64,000 bases of DNA from Arthrobacter roseus (GCF_016907875.1 NZ_JAFBCU010000001.1:2666001-2730000), one strand, 5' to 3'. Shown: positions 34,378 to 44,076, counted from the stretch's first letter. Program-made: numbers and translations. Notes: generated from the letters alone by a model not told the origin.

Positions 34378-35565
34378 ATGTCCACGATCGCCATCATCAA
34401 CGCCCATGTTGTACCCGTTGAAGGTACGCCCTTCGACGGAACCGTCCTGCTGCAGGACGGCAAAATCGCCGAGCTTGGCCCCGACGTCGAGGCACCATCG
34501 GACGCTCACGTGGTGGACGGCGCCGGGAAGTGGCTCCTCCCTGGCTTCATCGACGCCCACGTGCACCTGGGGATGCACCCCGAAGGCGAAGACGGCTCCA
34601 ACTCCGATGTTAACGAGATGACCGACCCCGTTATGGCGGGCGTACGCGCCATCGACGCCGTTGACCCCTACGACCCAGGGTTCGACGAGGCCCTGGCTGG
34701 CGGCATCACCACCGTCAACGTCAATCCCGGCTCTGGGAATCCTATCGGCGGGCTCGCCGTCGCCATCCACACCTTTGGTCACTACATCGATGACATGGTG
34801 CTCCGTTTCCCGAGCGGTCTAAAGTCCGCACTGGGAGAGAACCCCAAGCGCGTTTACGGGGAGAAGAAGCAGACGCCGTCCACTCGGCTCGGAACAGCCA
34901 TGGTGATTCGCAAAGCGTTCATGGACGCGCAAAATTATATGGGCAAGGACGAGGAGCACGGGCGCGACCCGAAGCTCGAGGCACTCGCCATGGTGCTGCG
35001 GCGTGAAATCCCGTGGCGTCAGCACGCCCACCGTGCGGACGACATCGCCACGGCAATCCGCATTGCCGAAGAGTTCGGCTATGACTTGGTCCTGGACCAC
35101 GGCACCGAGGCACACCTGCTGGCGGACGTCATTGCCGAGAAGAAGATCCCGGTCCTGATCGGCCCCCTGTTCACCACGAAGTCCAAGGTCGAACTGCGCG
35201 GTCGATCCATTGCGAACCCAGGGAAGCTCGCCGCCGCTGGCGTGGAGATTTCGATCATCACGGACCACCCGGTTATCCCGATCAACTTCCTGGTTCACCA
35301 GGCAACGTTGGCCATGAAGGAGGGCCTGGATCCGGTGACGGCGCTGCGTTCCATCACCATCAACCCCGCGCGCGTTCTGGGGCTCGCAGATCGCATGGGC
35401 TCGCTGGAGGTCGGCAAGGATGCCGACGTCGTCCTCTGGAGTGGCGACCCGCTGGATGTCATGCAACGGGCGCTGAACGTATGGATCGGCGGTCGTGAAG
35501 TTTTCCATTACGACGACGAAACGCGCACTGGCATCGTGGCTGACCGTAACTCTCACCTCGCGTGA
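34378..35565 (+). CDS. Amidohydrolase of the imidazolonepropionase-like group
   Basis: A 395-residue metal-dependent hydrolase. It has the two-domain layout: a beta-sandwich start (IAIINAHVVPVEGTPFDGTV), metal ligands in FIDAHVHLGMHPEG, then VLDHGTEAHLLADVI, and the later ISIITDHPVIPINFL with the conserved Asp/His; the C-terminus returns to LADRMGSLEVGKDADVVLWSG. The substrate is not clear; relatives are annotated as imidazolonepropionase-like. RBS GAAAGGAA precedes the ATG at 34378. Confidence 0.92.
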   Translation: MSTIAIINAHVVPVEGTPFDGTVLLQDGKIAELGPDVEAPSDAHVVDGAGKWLLPGFIDAHVHLGMHPEGEDGSNSDVNEMTDPVMAGVRAIDAVDPYDPGFDEALAGGITTVNVNPGSGNPIGGLAVAIHTFGHYIDDMVLRFPSGLKSALGENPKRVYGEKKQTPSTRLGTAMVIRKAFMDAQNYMGKDEEHGRDPKLEALAMVLRREIPWRQHAHRADDIATAIRIAEEFGYDLVLDHGTEAHLLADVIAEKKIPVLIGPLFTTKSKVELRGRSIANPGKLAAAGVEISIITDHPVIPINFLVHQATLAMKEGLDPVTALRSITINPARVLGLADRMGSLEVGKDADVVLWSGDPLDVMQRALNVWIGGREVFHYDDETRTGIVADRNSHLA

Positions 35566-35596
35566 GCACTGATCGCCGGCAGGAGAATCACCTTCC

Positions 35597-35995
35597 ATGA
35601 GTAGGCCAGTCATGCCCGGATCACTGCGCTGGGGCTTCTGGCTCTGGATCGTGGTGTCCGGGCTGCTGGCCCTCTCCGCGGCGACCATCTATTTACAGGC
35701 GCTGACCCAACGCAGCAACCCTGCGAGCGCCATTGGCTTCGCAGGGTTGCTGGTGGTCGTTGCGGTGCTACAGGTTGTCTTTGCACTGCGGTTACCTCGC
35801 GGAAAGCGCGTAGCCCGGGAAATGCTGACCACGATCGGTCTCATTGGCGGCGTCCCGTTGTTTTTCCGGGGGCTCTCTTCAATCTGGGTTGTCGCGGTGC
35901 TGATGATTGTCGCCGTCGCCCTGTTGTGGCTTCCCGCCAGCAGCAGGTTCATTCTGACGCTGGACCCGAAGCCCGGTTCGAAGGTTCGCCGCTAG
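35597..35995 (+). CDS. Four-helix membrane protein, function unknown
   Basis: A 132-residue protein with four hydrophobic helices: about 11-33, 46-66, 80-98 and 102-118 (GFWLWIVVSGLLALSAATIY and similar), and a basic C-terminal end. It begins 31 bp after the amidohydrolase, on the same strand, with AGGAGAAT as RBS. Its last 4 bases overlap the end of the convergent metB gene. No family is recognised. Confidence 0.72.
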   Translation: MSRPVMPGSLRWGFWLWIVVSGLLALSAATIYLQALTQRSNPASAIGFAGLLVVVAVLQVVFALRLPRGKRVAREMLTTIGLIGGVPLFFRGLSSIWVVAVLMIVAVALLWLPASSRFILTLDPKPGSKVRR

Positions 35996-37140
35996 AGCGT
36001 CGCCAGTGCTTGCTTGAGATCGGCGAGAAGGTCTTCGATGTCCTCAATGCCCACCGACAGCCTGACCAGGTTGGTCGGTACCTCGAGCTCGGTGCCCTTC
36101 ACCGACGCATGCGTCATTTCAGAGGGATAGTTCATCAGGGATTCGATGCCTCCAAGAGACTCGGCGAGGGTGAAAACACGGGTCGATTCCGCCACCGACC
36201 GCGCATCGGTTTCGCCGCCCTTGAAAGTCACGGACACCATGCCCCCGAAGGCCTTCATCTGCTGAGCTGCGAGCTCGTGGCCCGGGTGTTCGGGCAGGCC
36301 CGGATAGTAGACCCGTTCCACGGAAGGCTGCCCCTGAAGCCACTTGGCGATCGCCATCGCGTTGGAGCTGTGTCGGTCCATCCGCACCCCCAGCGTCTTG
36401 AGACCGCGCGTGGTCAGCCAGGCTTCCATCGGAGCCGAAACCGCGCCAACAGCGAACTGGACGAAACCGACCTTCTCGGCCAGGCCGGCATCGTTCACCA
36501 CCACTGCGCCGCCGCTGGCATCCGAATGGCCACCAATGTATTTGGTGGTGGAATGGACGACGACGTCCGCTCCCAGACTGATGGGCTGCTGCAGGTACGG
36601 GGAGGCAAAAGTGTTGTCGACGACGAGCAGTACGTCATTTTCTTTGGCCAACCGCGAAGCCGCGGCTACGTCCGAAATTTTCATCATCGGATTCGACGGC
36701 GTCTCCAGCCACAGCATCTTCGTGTTGTTGTCCGTGATGGCGGCCGCAACTGCGTCGTTATCGGCGAAATCGACGACCGAGCTGGTGATGCCCCACGCTG
36801 AGAGCACGCGGGTGATCAGGCGGTAGGTGCCTCCGTAGACGTCGTTGCCCATCACAATGTGGTCGCCCGGTGCCAGCACTGCACGGATCAGCGCATCCTC
36901 CGCGGCCAGACCTGAGGCGAAGGAGAACGCGTGACTGCCGCCCTCCAGCGCCGCCAGCTGTTCCTGCAGCGCATCCCGCGTGGGGTTGGTGCCACGCCCA
37001 TACTCATAGCCGTTGCGGAGTTTGCCGATGCCATCCTGAGCAAAAGTGGTGGTTTGATACAGCGGCGGGATGATGGAGCCGGTGGTTTTGTCCGGCGTCT
37101 GCCCGGCATGGATTGCGCGTGTATTGAAGCCTTCAGTCAT
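35992..37140 (-). CDS. metB: Cystathionine gamma-synthase/lyase
   Basis: A 382-residue PLP enzyme of the Cys/Met metabolism family. The opening GFNTRAIHAGQTPDKTTGSI and YGRGTNPTRDALQEQLAALEGG are typical of MetB/CGL. The PLP lysine is in VVHSTTKYIGGHSDA. Family members form cystathionine from an activated homoserine, or split cystathionine to cysteine and 2-oxobutyrate. The gene is directly downstream of a cystathionine beta-synthase gene (20-bp gap), so the lyase direction is as likely as synthesis. Confidence 0.92.
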   Translation of the reverse strand: MTEGFNTRAIHAGQTPDKTTGSIIPPLYQTTTFAQDGIGKLRNGYEYGRGTNPTRDALQEQLAALEGGSHAFSFASGLAAEDALIRAVLAPGDHIVMGNDVYGGTYRLITRVLSAWGITSSVVDFADNDAVAAAITDNNTKMLWLETPSNPMMKISDVAAASRLAKENDVLLVVDNTFASPYLQQPISLGADVVVHSTTKYIGGHSDASGGAVVVNDAGLAEKVGFVQFAVGAVSAPMEAWLTTRGLKTLGVRMDRHSSNAMAIAKWLQGQPSVERVYYPGLPEHPGHELAAQQMKAFGGMVSVTFKGGETDARSVAESTRVFTLAESLGGIESLMNYPSEMTHASVKGTELEVPTNLVRLSVGIEDIEDLLADLKQALATL

Positions 37141-37160
37141 CGGAACTCCTTCAGTCTTTT

Positions 37161-38537
37161 TCAGATACTCATGTACGAAAGTAGGTCGTGCCGGGTCACA
37201 ATGCCAAGGGGAGCTCCCATAAACGTCACCATCAGGGTGTCGCTTTTCTGGAGCTTCTCCCGAGCCGTCGCCACGCCTTCAAGTGAGCCAATCAACGGGA
37301 GCCGCTCCTCCATGTGATCAGAGATCTTGTCCGTCAGGTGGGCTTCGCCCTGAAACAGTTTGCTCGTCAGCGTGCGTTCATCCACTGAACCCAGGACCTC
37401 CCCCATGACTACCGGCGGCTCCGCGGACAGGACGGGAATGTGACTGACCCCGTATTCGGTCATGATCGCAATGACGTCCCGGACGGTCTCATTGGGGTGA
37501 ATGTGCACCAGATTCGGCAATGAACCCGTCTTGGACCGCAGCACCTCGCCTACGGTGGCGTCTTCGCCGCTTTCCATGAAGCCGTAAGACTTCATCCACT
37601 GGTCATTGAAAACCTTACCCAGATATCCGCGGCCGCTATCCGGCAGAAGGACGACGACGACGTCGTCTTCACTCAGGTCCTTTGCCGCACGCAAGGCTGC
37701 CACAACAGCCATGCCGCACGAGCCTCCCACCAGCAAACCCTCCTCACGGGCGAGCCTGCGGGTCATGGCGAAACTCTCCGCGTCATGGACCGCAATGATC
37801 TGGTCCGGGACCGAGGGATCATAGGCATCTGGCCACATGTCCTCACCCACACCCTCCACAAAATACGGACGGCCGGAGCCGCCTGAGTACACCGAGCCCT
37901 CGGGATCAGCGCCGATGATCCTGACCGGACCCGATGCACGGTTTGCCGAGATGTCTTTGAGATAGCGACCGGTTCCCGTGATGGTGCCCCCGGTGCCCAC
38001 ACCCGCCACAAAGTGGGTGATCCGCTGGTCGGTATCTGCCCAGATTTCCGGACCAGTGGTCTCATAGTGGCTTGCCGGGCCATTCGGGTTGGAGAACTGA
38101 TCCGGCTTGTACGCACCCGGGATCTCTCGGGCTAGACGGTCCGAAACACCGTAATAGGACTCAGGGCTCTCTGGCGCAACCGATGTAGGCGTCACCACCA
38201 CCTCAGCACCATACGCTGCAAGGACGTTGCGTTTGTCCTCCCCCACCTTGTCTGGGACCACAAAAATGCACCGGTAACCGCGCTGCTGCGCCACGATCGC
38301 CAGGCCCACGCCGGTATTGCCCGACGTCGGCTCCACGATAGTGCCGCCGGGCTTGAGTTTGCCCTCTTTTTCGGCGGCATCGATGATCTTCACGGCAATA
38401 CGGTCCTTCACAGACCCGCCCGGGTTCAGGTACTCGACCTTCGCCAGGACAGTTGCCCTGATCCCTTCGGTCACCTTGTTCAGTTTGACCAGCGGAGTGT
38501 TGCCGATCAGATCCACTACGGAATTCGCGTACTTCAT
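37161..38537 (-). CDS. cbs: Cystathionine beta-synthase with C-terminal CBS domains
   Basis: A 458-residue PLP enzyme. The catalytic core (1-320) resembles cysteine synthase: SVVDLIGNTPLVKLN, PLP lysine in YLNPGGSVKDRIAVKI, GGTIVEPTSGNTGVGLAIVA, and the phosphate loop THFVAGVGTGGTITGTGRYL. Residues about 335-458 form a pair of CBS domains. It would condense homocysteine with serine to cystathionine, with MetB downstream acting on the product (reverse transsulfuration). I chose the ATG at 38537 (MKYANSVVDL). No heme-binding N-terminus is present. Confidence 0.93.
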   Translation of the reverse strand: MKYANSVVDLIGNTPLVKLNKVTEGIRATVLAKVEYLNPGGSVKDRIAVKIIDAAEKEGKLKPGGTIVEPTSGNTGVGLAIVAQQRGYRCIFVVPDKVGEDKRNVLAAYGAEVVVTPTSVAPESPESYYGVSDRLAREIPGAYKPDQFSNPNGPASHYETTGPEIWADTDQRITHFVAGVGTGGTITGTGRYLKDISANRASGPVRIIGADPEGSVYSGGSGRPYFVEGVGEDMWPDAYDPSVPDQIIAVHDAESFAMTRRLAREEGLLVGGSCGMAVVAALRAAKDLSEDDVVVVLLPDSGRGYLGKVFNDQWMKSYGFMESGEDATVGEVLRSKTGSLPNLVHIHPNETVRDVIAIMTEYGVSHIPVLSAEPPVVMGEVLGSVDERTLTSKLFQGEAHLTDKISDHMEERLPLIGSLEGVATAREKLQKSDTLMVTFMGAPLGIVTRHDLLSYMSI

Positions 38538-38590
38538 GGGTTCAACGTTACGCGGTCCGCGGCGCCGGGTCCTCCTGTGTCTCTGGCAGA

Positions 38591-39571
38591 ATGAGCAAAG
38601 TGACTGCCAACACACTCGCCATAGACGTTTCCACGATCACTCGTACCTACCGGGTCGGCAAAGGACGCCGGGCCAACGAGGTAACAGCCCTGGCCGGAGT
38701 TGACCTGCAGGTTCCGCGCGGCGAGGTACACGGACTTCTGGGACCGAACGGCGCGGGGAAGACCACTCTCTGCAAAATTTTATCCACCATCCTGCTTCCC
38801 ACCACCGGTGCGGCCGCCGTGATGGGACACGACGTCGTTGATGACACGGAATCTGTTCGCCGGCTCATCGGCCTGGTCCTCGGCGGGGATCGCGGGCTGT
38901 ACGGGAAACTCTCCGCAGTGAAGAACCTCGAGTTCTGGGCGGCAATGTACGGCGTCCCAGCCCGAGAAACTGGCGCGCGAATCTCCAGCATCCTCGAACG
39001 CGTTGGCCTCGAAGCGACCAAGATACCCGTAGACCGCTTCAGCCGCGGCATGAAACAACGCCTCCACCTCGCACGCGGGCTCATGGCCGACCCTGCCGTT
39101 CTGATCCTCGACGAGCCAACCATCGGCATGGACCCCGTCTCCGCAACCGCTTTCCGGGACCTGGTCAAAGAGGTCCAGAATGACGGCGCCACAGTACTGA
39201 TCACCACCCATGACATGGCCGAAGCCGAAGCAGTCTGCGACCGCGTGTCCCTCATCGACAACGGTGCCATCCTCGCCACGGAAAGCCCCGCCGCTCTCAG
39301 CAGGCTGATCAGCACCTTCGAACGCATTGACGTGGACGACGCCGGATCCGCCGCCGCCGAGCTCGCGGAGGCCTACGCACGGCACCCAACGGTGGCAACC
39401 GCCGTCGTACTTCCCACCGGGGTGCTGCGGATTGAAACCAAGTCCGATGGGGCCGTCCCAGCATTGATCCGTGACCTGTTGGACCGCGGTTGCAGCGGCA
39501 TTCGTGTTGGCGCTCCGTCGCTGAACGAGGTGTACGTGAACTTGATCGGTAACCGTGGGATGAAGGTGTGA
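38591..39571 (+). CDS. ABC transporter ATP-binding protein (ABC-2 exporter type)
   Basis: A 326-residue ATPase of the DrrA-like class. Walker A is GLLGPNGAGKTTLCKIL, the signature is a modified SRGMKQRLHLARGL, Walker B is AVLILDEPTIGMDP and the switch histidine is in VLITTHDMAEAEAV. The C-terminal about 90 residues form an extra domain as in daunorubicin-type exporters. The two permease genes follow with overlaps of a few bases, so the three form one exporter. Confidence 0.93.
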   Translation: MSKVTANTLAIDVSTITRTYRVGKGRRANEVTALAGVDLQVPRGEVHGLLGPNGAGKTTLCKILSTILLPTTGAAAVMGHDVVDDTESVRRLIGLVLGGDRGLYGKLSAVKNLEFWAAMYGVPARETGARISSILERVGLEATKIPVDRFSRGMKQRLHLARGLMADPAVLILDEPTIGMDPVSATAFRDLVKEVQNDGATVLITTHDMAEAEAVCDRVSLIDNGAILATESPAALSRLISTFERIDVDDAGSAAAELAEAYARHPTVATAVVLPTGVLRIETKSDGAVPALIRDLLDRGCSGIRVGAPSLNEVYVNLIGNRGMKV

Positions 39572-40338
39572 TGCGGGTCTTCCTGGCGGGGGCAGTGCTG
39601 CAGGCCCGCCTGCTGTGGAAGTCACCGTTCGAAATGATCATCCTGTTCACTCTGCCGCTCCAGACGGCCGCGTTCCTCTCCATCTTCCGTTTCGCAGACC
39701 GCGGCGACCTGGACATCTACGCGATCATTGCGCCCGCCCTGATCGCGCTGTGGTCCATGGCGTTGATGATCTCCGGCGAAGTCATTGCCCGCGAGCGGGA
39801 AAACCAGTCATTGGAATCGTTGATCGCCTCCCCCGCACCACTGAATCTGGTGTTGTTGGGGCGCATCTCGGCGGTAACAGTGATCAGCATGCTCGGTTTC
39901 GTGGAATCCATCCTGACCGGCTGGCTACTCTTCGGCGTCACCCTTTCCGTCGGCTCGCCGTGGGTGCTGCTGCTGACCATTGGGACGACGGCGGCCGCTA
40001 CCGCCGGAACGGCCATCATGATGTCGGTGGTGTTCATCATGTCGCGTTCGCCGCGGATCTTCCAGAACTCGTTGAGCTACCCGTTCTACCTTCTTGGCGG
40101 AATCCTGGTCCCCGTGACCGTGTTTCCTGTATGGCTGCAGTGGATTTCACACGGCGTTTACCTGTACTGGTCCGCTGACCTGCTGCGCGACTCCGTCCAC
40201 GCCGACCACGTAGAAAATTGGGCCGGGCGAACCGGGATGATTCTGTTACTAGGCACGCTGACTTTCGCACTGGCCAGTCTCCTGCTGCACCGGACCCTGC
40301 TGAAGGCTCGGGGAGAGGGAAAAATTGGTGTCCTCTGA
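39571..40338 (+). CDS. ABC-2 type permease, subunit 1
   Basis: A 255-residue membrane protein with six hydrophobic segments, for example LIALWSMALMISGEVIA, VISMLGFVESILTGWLLFGV, GTTAAATAGTAIMMSVVFIM and SYPFYLLGGILVPVTVFPVW (the last is the conserved ABC-2 motif). The ATG overlaps the ATPase stop (TGATG); a GTG one codon earlier is also in frame. It pairs with the next gene to form the transmembrane part of the exporter. The transported substrate cannot be read from the sequence. Confidence 0.9.
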   Translation: MRVFLAGAVLQARLLWKSPFEMIILFTLPLQTAAFLSIFRFADRGDLDIYAIIAPALIALWSMALMISGEVIARERENQSLESLIASPAPLNLVLLGRISAVTVISMLGFVESILTGWLLFGVTLSVGSPWVLLLTIGTTAAATAGTAIMMSVVFIMSRSPRIFQNSLSYPFYLLGGILVPVTVFPVWLQWISHGVYLYWSADLLRDSVHADHVENWAGRTGMILLLGTLTFALASLLLHRTLLKARGEGKIGVL

Positions 40339-41167
40339 GACTCTGCCTCTCACCCCCACCGCCCGTGTTCCCTCGACGTGGCGAGTCTTCCGCGTCTCCG
40401 TCCGGGCCGGTATCGAAGACTACAAACTCAACTACACCGTCACGTCCTGGATCTTCGGCTGGCTAATGCGCCTGATGGTGGAAGTCCTCTTCTTCGCGCT
40501 GATCGGCGTCCTCCTGCAGAACCCGGAAGTCACCATGTTCCTGGTGGTGGGGCGCGGGCTATTTCTGGGTGTCATGGAAATGATGTGGGTCATCCAGTCG
40601 ACGGCCTGGGAACGATACACCGGGACGCTGCCGTTACTGGTCAGCGCACCGGGGCGGGTATGGCCCGTGTTTGCCGGCCGAAGTACCCAGTGGTTCCCGT
40701 CATCGCTGATCACCTCACTCATCGCCCTGTTCGTTCTGGCTCCCGCGCTGGGAGTCCGCTACAACGCCGCTCAGGCCGTCGTCGTCGTACTGGGGCTTTT
40801 GGTGTCCGTGGTGGGGACGTATGCGCTGGCGCTGGCGTGTGCGTCTGTGGTGTTGCGCGGCGCGCAATACCGGAACCTGGCCAGCAATGTGGTGCACGGG
40901 ATCATGGCGCTGATCTGCGGCATCAACGTGCCGGTGGACTTCTGGCCCGGCTGGGTGCAGGGGTTTGCGCAGATTTTTCCGGTAACTCACGGGCTCGGTG
41001 CCGTCCGGGCTGCCCTGGACGCACCGGATGCAGCTTTTGCCGTGGCCTGGCCCGGGCTGCTGCTGGCCCTCGGCGTCGGGTTTGTGTGGCTGGTGCTCGG
41101 CGCGCTGCTGCTGGAACAGTTCGCGGCATCGGGCCGGCGCGATGGATCGATTGATCTCGATGACTGA
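40328..41167 (+). CDS. ABC-2 type permease, subunit 2
   Basis: A 279-residue permease with about six helices: ILGWLM-type first segment (IFGWLMRLMVEVLFFALIGVL), FLVVGRGLFLGVMEMMWVIQ, ITSLIALFVLAPALGVRYN, VVVVLGLLVSVVGTYALALA, IMALICGINVPVDFWPGW (ABC-2 motif) and LLLALGVGFVWLVLGALLLE. The start is GTG at 40328 (a TTG one codon earlier is also open), inside the end of the preceding gene. It is followed at once by the MFS gene, with an 8-bp overlap. Confidence 0.88.
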   Translation: MSSETLPLTPTARVPSTWRVFRVSVRAGIEDYKLNYTVTSWIFGWLMRLMVEVLFFALIGVLLQNPEVTMFLVVGRGLFLGVMEMMWVIQSTAWERYTGTLPLLVSAPGRVWPVFAGRSTQWFPSSLITSLIALFVLAPALGVRYNAAQAVVVVLGLLVSVVGTYALALACASVVLRGAQYRNLASNVVHGIMALICGINVPVDFWPGWVQGFAQIFPVTHGLGAVRAALDAPDAAFAVAWPGLLLALGVGFVWLVLGALLLEQFAASGRRDGSIDLDD

Positions 41168-42485
41168 GCCTTCCTCGTCTCGCCAGGGTTTGCTCCGGCA
41201 AAACCCAGCTTTTGTCAGGTTCTGGGTGGCTTCCACCGTCTCCGACTTCGGCACTTACATCACTACGGTGGCGCTATCGGTACTGATCCTCGTGGTTCTG
41301 AACGGGACAGCTGTGGACCAGGGTTTGGTCAACGCCGCGCGATGGGCTCCCTATCTGATGTTCGGGCTCGTCGCCGGAATATGGGTGGACCGGACCAGAA
41401 AACGGACAGTGCTCGTTGCCGGAGATCTGGGGCGCGGCCTCGTCCTGGCGGTTCTCTGCATTACGGCGATTGTGGGCGTGCTCAGCATTCCGGCACTGCT
41501 GGTATTGATGTTCCTCTTCGGCATCCTCGCGTTGATGAGCGATGCCGCTTACCAGTCGTTCCTCCCCCAATTGGTACCCCGGCCGCTCCTGGTCAAGGCG
41601 AACGCACGACTCCAGCAAAGCGACACGGTGGCCCAAACCAGTGGTGGAGCCATCGCTGGCGGTCTGGTCGCGTTGGTCAGCGCTCCCTTCGCGCTTCTGA
41701 TCGACGCCGTTTCCTACTTCTTCTCCGGGGCTGTGCTGCTGTCACTTCGCAGCCCGATTCCGGAGCAGCCCGCCCCTCGCGGCGGAACTGTCAGTAGCAG
41801 GATCGCCGAGGGGCTGCGCTGGGTCTACGGGCATGAGTATCTGGCACCCATGGCCTGGACCACGCACCTCTGGTTCATTGGCTCAGCCATGATGGGCACC
41901 GTTGTCCCCGTGCTGTTGCTGAAGGACCTGGGCATAGGTGCACTTGGGCTGGGGTTGGTGACTGGTTGCGCAGGCATTGGCGCTGTCATCGGAACCCTCA
42001 TATCGACAGGGCTCGGCCAACGCCTTGGAACCGGCTGGACCATCATTGCTGCGGCTCTAATCCAACCGTTCGCCGTCGGCCTGATAGCGCTGGCGCCGCT
42101 CCTCGATACGGGCCCTGCCTCCCCCGGATCTCCCGCTGAGTGGCCACCGCAGTTGTGGGGCGCCTTCGCTCTGGCTGCCAGCGGTCAACTGCTCTTTGGC
42201 TTTGCACTGGGAACCCAAGGACCACTGGAAATGGGGTACCGGCAGGCGGTGACGCCAGACAGACTCCTTGCGCGCATGAGCGCCACCATGCGGTCCATCA
42301 ACCGCGGCATGATCGTCGTGGGCGCGCCTCTGGGCGGAGCGATCGCCGCCTCCGCGGGGACCGGAACAGCACTGTGGATTGCCTCCGGCATCATGCTCGT
42401 ATCCTCTGTGTCTTTACTCTGTTCGCGCGTTCGACACGCCAATATCGACGAGCAACTCCTCACGGACGACGCCGCGCGGGAGTAG
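41160..42485 (+). CDS. MFS transporter (DHA3-like)
   Basis: A 441-residue major facilitator with about twelve helices. The loop LVAGIWVDRTRKRTVLVAGD between helices 2 and 3 carries the MFS A-motif (GxxxDRxxR). The short N-terminus and layout (NPAFVRFWVASTVSDFGTYI) fit the DHA3 drug/macrolide exporter group. The start ATG at 41160 overlaps the previous stop; an ATG six codons earlier is open. It closes a four-gene export operon with the ABC transporter. Substrate unknown. Confidence 0.9.
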   Translation: MTEPSSSRQGLLRQNPAFVRFWVASTVSDFGTYITTVALSVLILVVLNGTAVDQGLVNAARWAPYLMFGLVAGIWVDRTRKRTVLVAGDLGRGLVLAVLCITAIVGVLSIPALLVLMFLFGILALMSDAAYQSFLPQLVPRPLLVKANARLQQSDTVAQTSGGAIAGGLVALVSAPFALLIDAVSYFFSGAVLLSLRSPIPEQPAPRGGTVSSRIAEGLRWVYGHEYLAPMAWTTHLWFIGSAMMGTVVPVLLLKDLGIGALGLGLVTGCAGIGAVIGTLISTGLGQRLGTGWTIIAAALIQPFAVGLIALAPLLDTGPASPGSPAEWPPQLWGAFALAASGQLLFGFALGTQGPLEMGYRQAVTPDRLLARMSATMRSINRGMIVVGAPLGGAIAASAGTGTALWIASGIMLVSSVSLLCSRVRHANIDEQLLTDDAARE

Positions 42486-42629
42486 GGATGTCGGTGGGTC
42501 GTGCGGCGACCAATGGTCACTCGTGGTTGGAATAGATGGCGCTATACCAACGCAGACTGACCAATCGTCAGCCGTGGCTTCCACGCTTCATGGATCTATT
42601 TCACTTGCGGGACATGCGACGATTAACCC

Positions 42630-43619
42630 ATGTCTCCTTCGATCTCTTCCGCGTCCCTGACAGGGGTCCCGGAGCGGTCGCTTTCAGCGGAAATTACCCC
42701 GGACGGCCCCTACAGTCTTCGCTCTTCCATCGGGGTACTTCAGTGCGGTACCCACGACCCTTCGTTTCATTGGCACGACGACGCCGCGTGGATCGCCTTT
42801 CACACAGAAGAAGGAGCTGTGACACTGCGGCTGCAACACATCGGCGGCCTCAATAGCGCAATCGTCAGGGCACGTGCGTGGGGGCCAGGGGCCGCCGTCG
42901 CGCTTGAATCGGTACCCGCGTTGGTGGGTATGGACGACAATTGGGACACTTTCGACAACCCCGAATTCCATTCGACGCTCCCCGATCTTGCCGTCAAGGG
43001 CCGCTACCTGAATCCCGGGCTTCGGCTACCGTCCACTGGCCGAGTGCTGGACACGTTGGCCCGGGTCACGCTCGAGCAGAAAGTCACCGGCATCGAAGCC
43101 AAACGAGCTTGGCGCTACCTGCTCCACCGGCATGGCGATCCGGCCCCAGAAGCTGGCCACGCTGCGCCGTCGCACCTTCGACTCCCGCCAACCGCACAGC
43201 AATGGCGCGCCATTCCATCCTGGGAATGGCACAAGGCAGGCGTCGACAGCAAGCGTTCCGCCACAATCCTCGAAGCCGCACGACGAGCTCCCGCACTGGA
43301 GCGGCTGGCCGCCGTGCCATCGGACGCAGAGTTGCGTCGCAAACTGCTAACTGTCCCCGGCATCGGCCCCTGGACCGTCGCCGAAACCGTTCAACGCACA
43401 CATGGCTGTCCCGATTCGATCTCCGTTGGCGACTACCACTTGGCGGCTTATGTAGGCGCGGCCCTCACCGGCCGCCGGACGGATGACGCCGGCATGCTGA
43501 CTCTCCTTAAACCGTGGGCCGGGCAACGACAGCGCCTGGTGCGGATGCTTTATGCGAGCGGATTTCGGAAACCAACCTTCGGCCCGCGACTCGCGCCGTC
43601 GGACCATCGGCACCGCTAA
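42630..43619 (+). CDS. DNA-3-methyladenine glycosylase, AlkA-like
   Basis: A 329-residue HhH-GPD DNA glycosylase. The helix-hairpin-helix is LLTVPGIGPWTVAETV (about 245-260), and the catalytic aspartate is in ISVGDYHLAAYVG. The first 150 residues form an N-terminal beta domain as in AlkA. It excises alkylated bases in base excision repair. It lies after a 144-bp gap holding nothing recognisable, and no ribosome binding site is strong at the ATG. Confidence 0.9.
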   Translation: MSPSISSASLTGVPERSLSAEITPDGPYSLRSSIGVLQCGTHDPSFHWHDDAAWIAFHTEEGAVTLRLQHIGGLNSAIVRARAWGPGAAVALESVPALVGMDDNWDTFDNPEFHSTLPDLAVKGRYLNPGLRLPSTGRVLDTLARVTLEQKVTGIEAKRAWRYLLHRHGDPAPEAGHAAPSHLRLPPTAQQWRAIPSWEWHKAGVDSKRSATILEAARRAPALERLAAVPSDAELRRKLLTVPGIGPWTVAETVQRTHGCPDSISVGDYHLAAYVGAALTGRRTDDAGMLTLLKPWAGQRQRLVRMLYASGFRKPTFGPRLAPSDHRHR

Positions 43620-43692
43620 TCGACCGCACGGCTATGCTCGTGCTCATACGGGCGGCCCCCGGACCGTCGTAAACCCAAGGAGAGGACAGGCG

Positions 43693-44076
43693 ATGACTGC
43701 TTGGCCAGGCGGTATCAGTGCCATCACGCTATTTGTCGAAGACCTGAACGTTGCCAAACGGTTTTACCAGAATGCGTTCAACCTTCCCATCCATTACGAA
43801 GATGATGACTCAGCAGTGTTCAGATTCGGGGAGACCCTGATCAATCTGCTCAAGAATTCTGCAGCACACGAACTGATTGAGCCCGCGATCGTGGAAACGA
43901 GCAACTCGATCCACCGATCGCAGTTCACTCTGCAGGTCAACGACGTCGACGCCCAATGCAGCGAGTTGACGTCCCGCGGTGTTGAACTCCTGAATGGCCC
44001 CATAGACCGGCCGTGGGGAATCAGGACCGCCAGCTTCACAGACCCTGACGGTCACATCTGGGAGATCGCCCACTAG
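43693..44076 (+). CDS. Glyoxalase/VOC-family protein
   Basis: A 127-residue vicinal-oxygen-chelate protein with two beta-alpha-beta-beta-beta halves: SAITLFVEDLNVAKRFYQNAF at the start, and QFTLQVNDVDAQCSELTSRG then ASFTDPDGHIWEIAH at the end, the last holding the metal-ligand glutamate of the family. Members include glyoxalases, dioxygenases and resistance proteins. The function of this one is open. RBS GGAGAGGAC precedes the ATG at 43693. Confidence 0.88.
   Translation: MTAWPGGISAITLFVEDLNVAKRFYQNAFNLPIHYEDDDSAVFRFGETLINLLKNSAAHELIEPAIVETSNSIHRSQFTLQVNDVDAQCSELTSRGVELLNGPIDRPWGIRTASFTDPDGHIWEIAH

Noticed and set aside
34819-35688. 289-codon open frame opposite the amidohydrolase
   Set aside because: It is fully antisense to a gene with clear motifs and has no family features.
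35926-36801. 291-codon open frame antisense to metB
   Set aside because: metB is certain by motif and the antisense frame has no recognisable domain.
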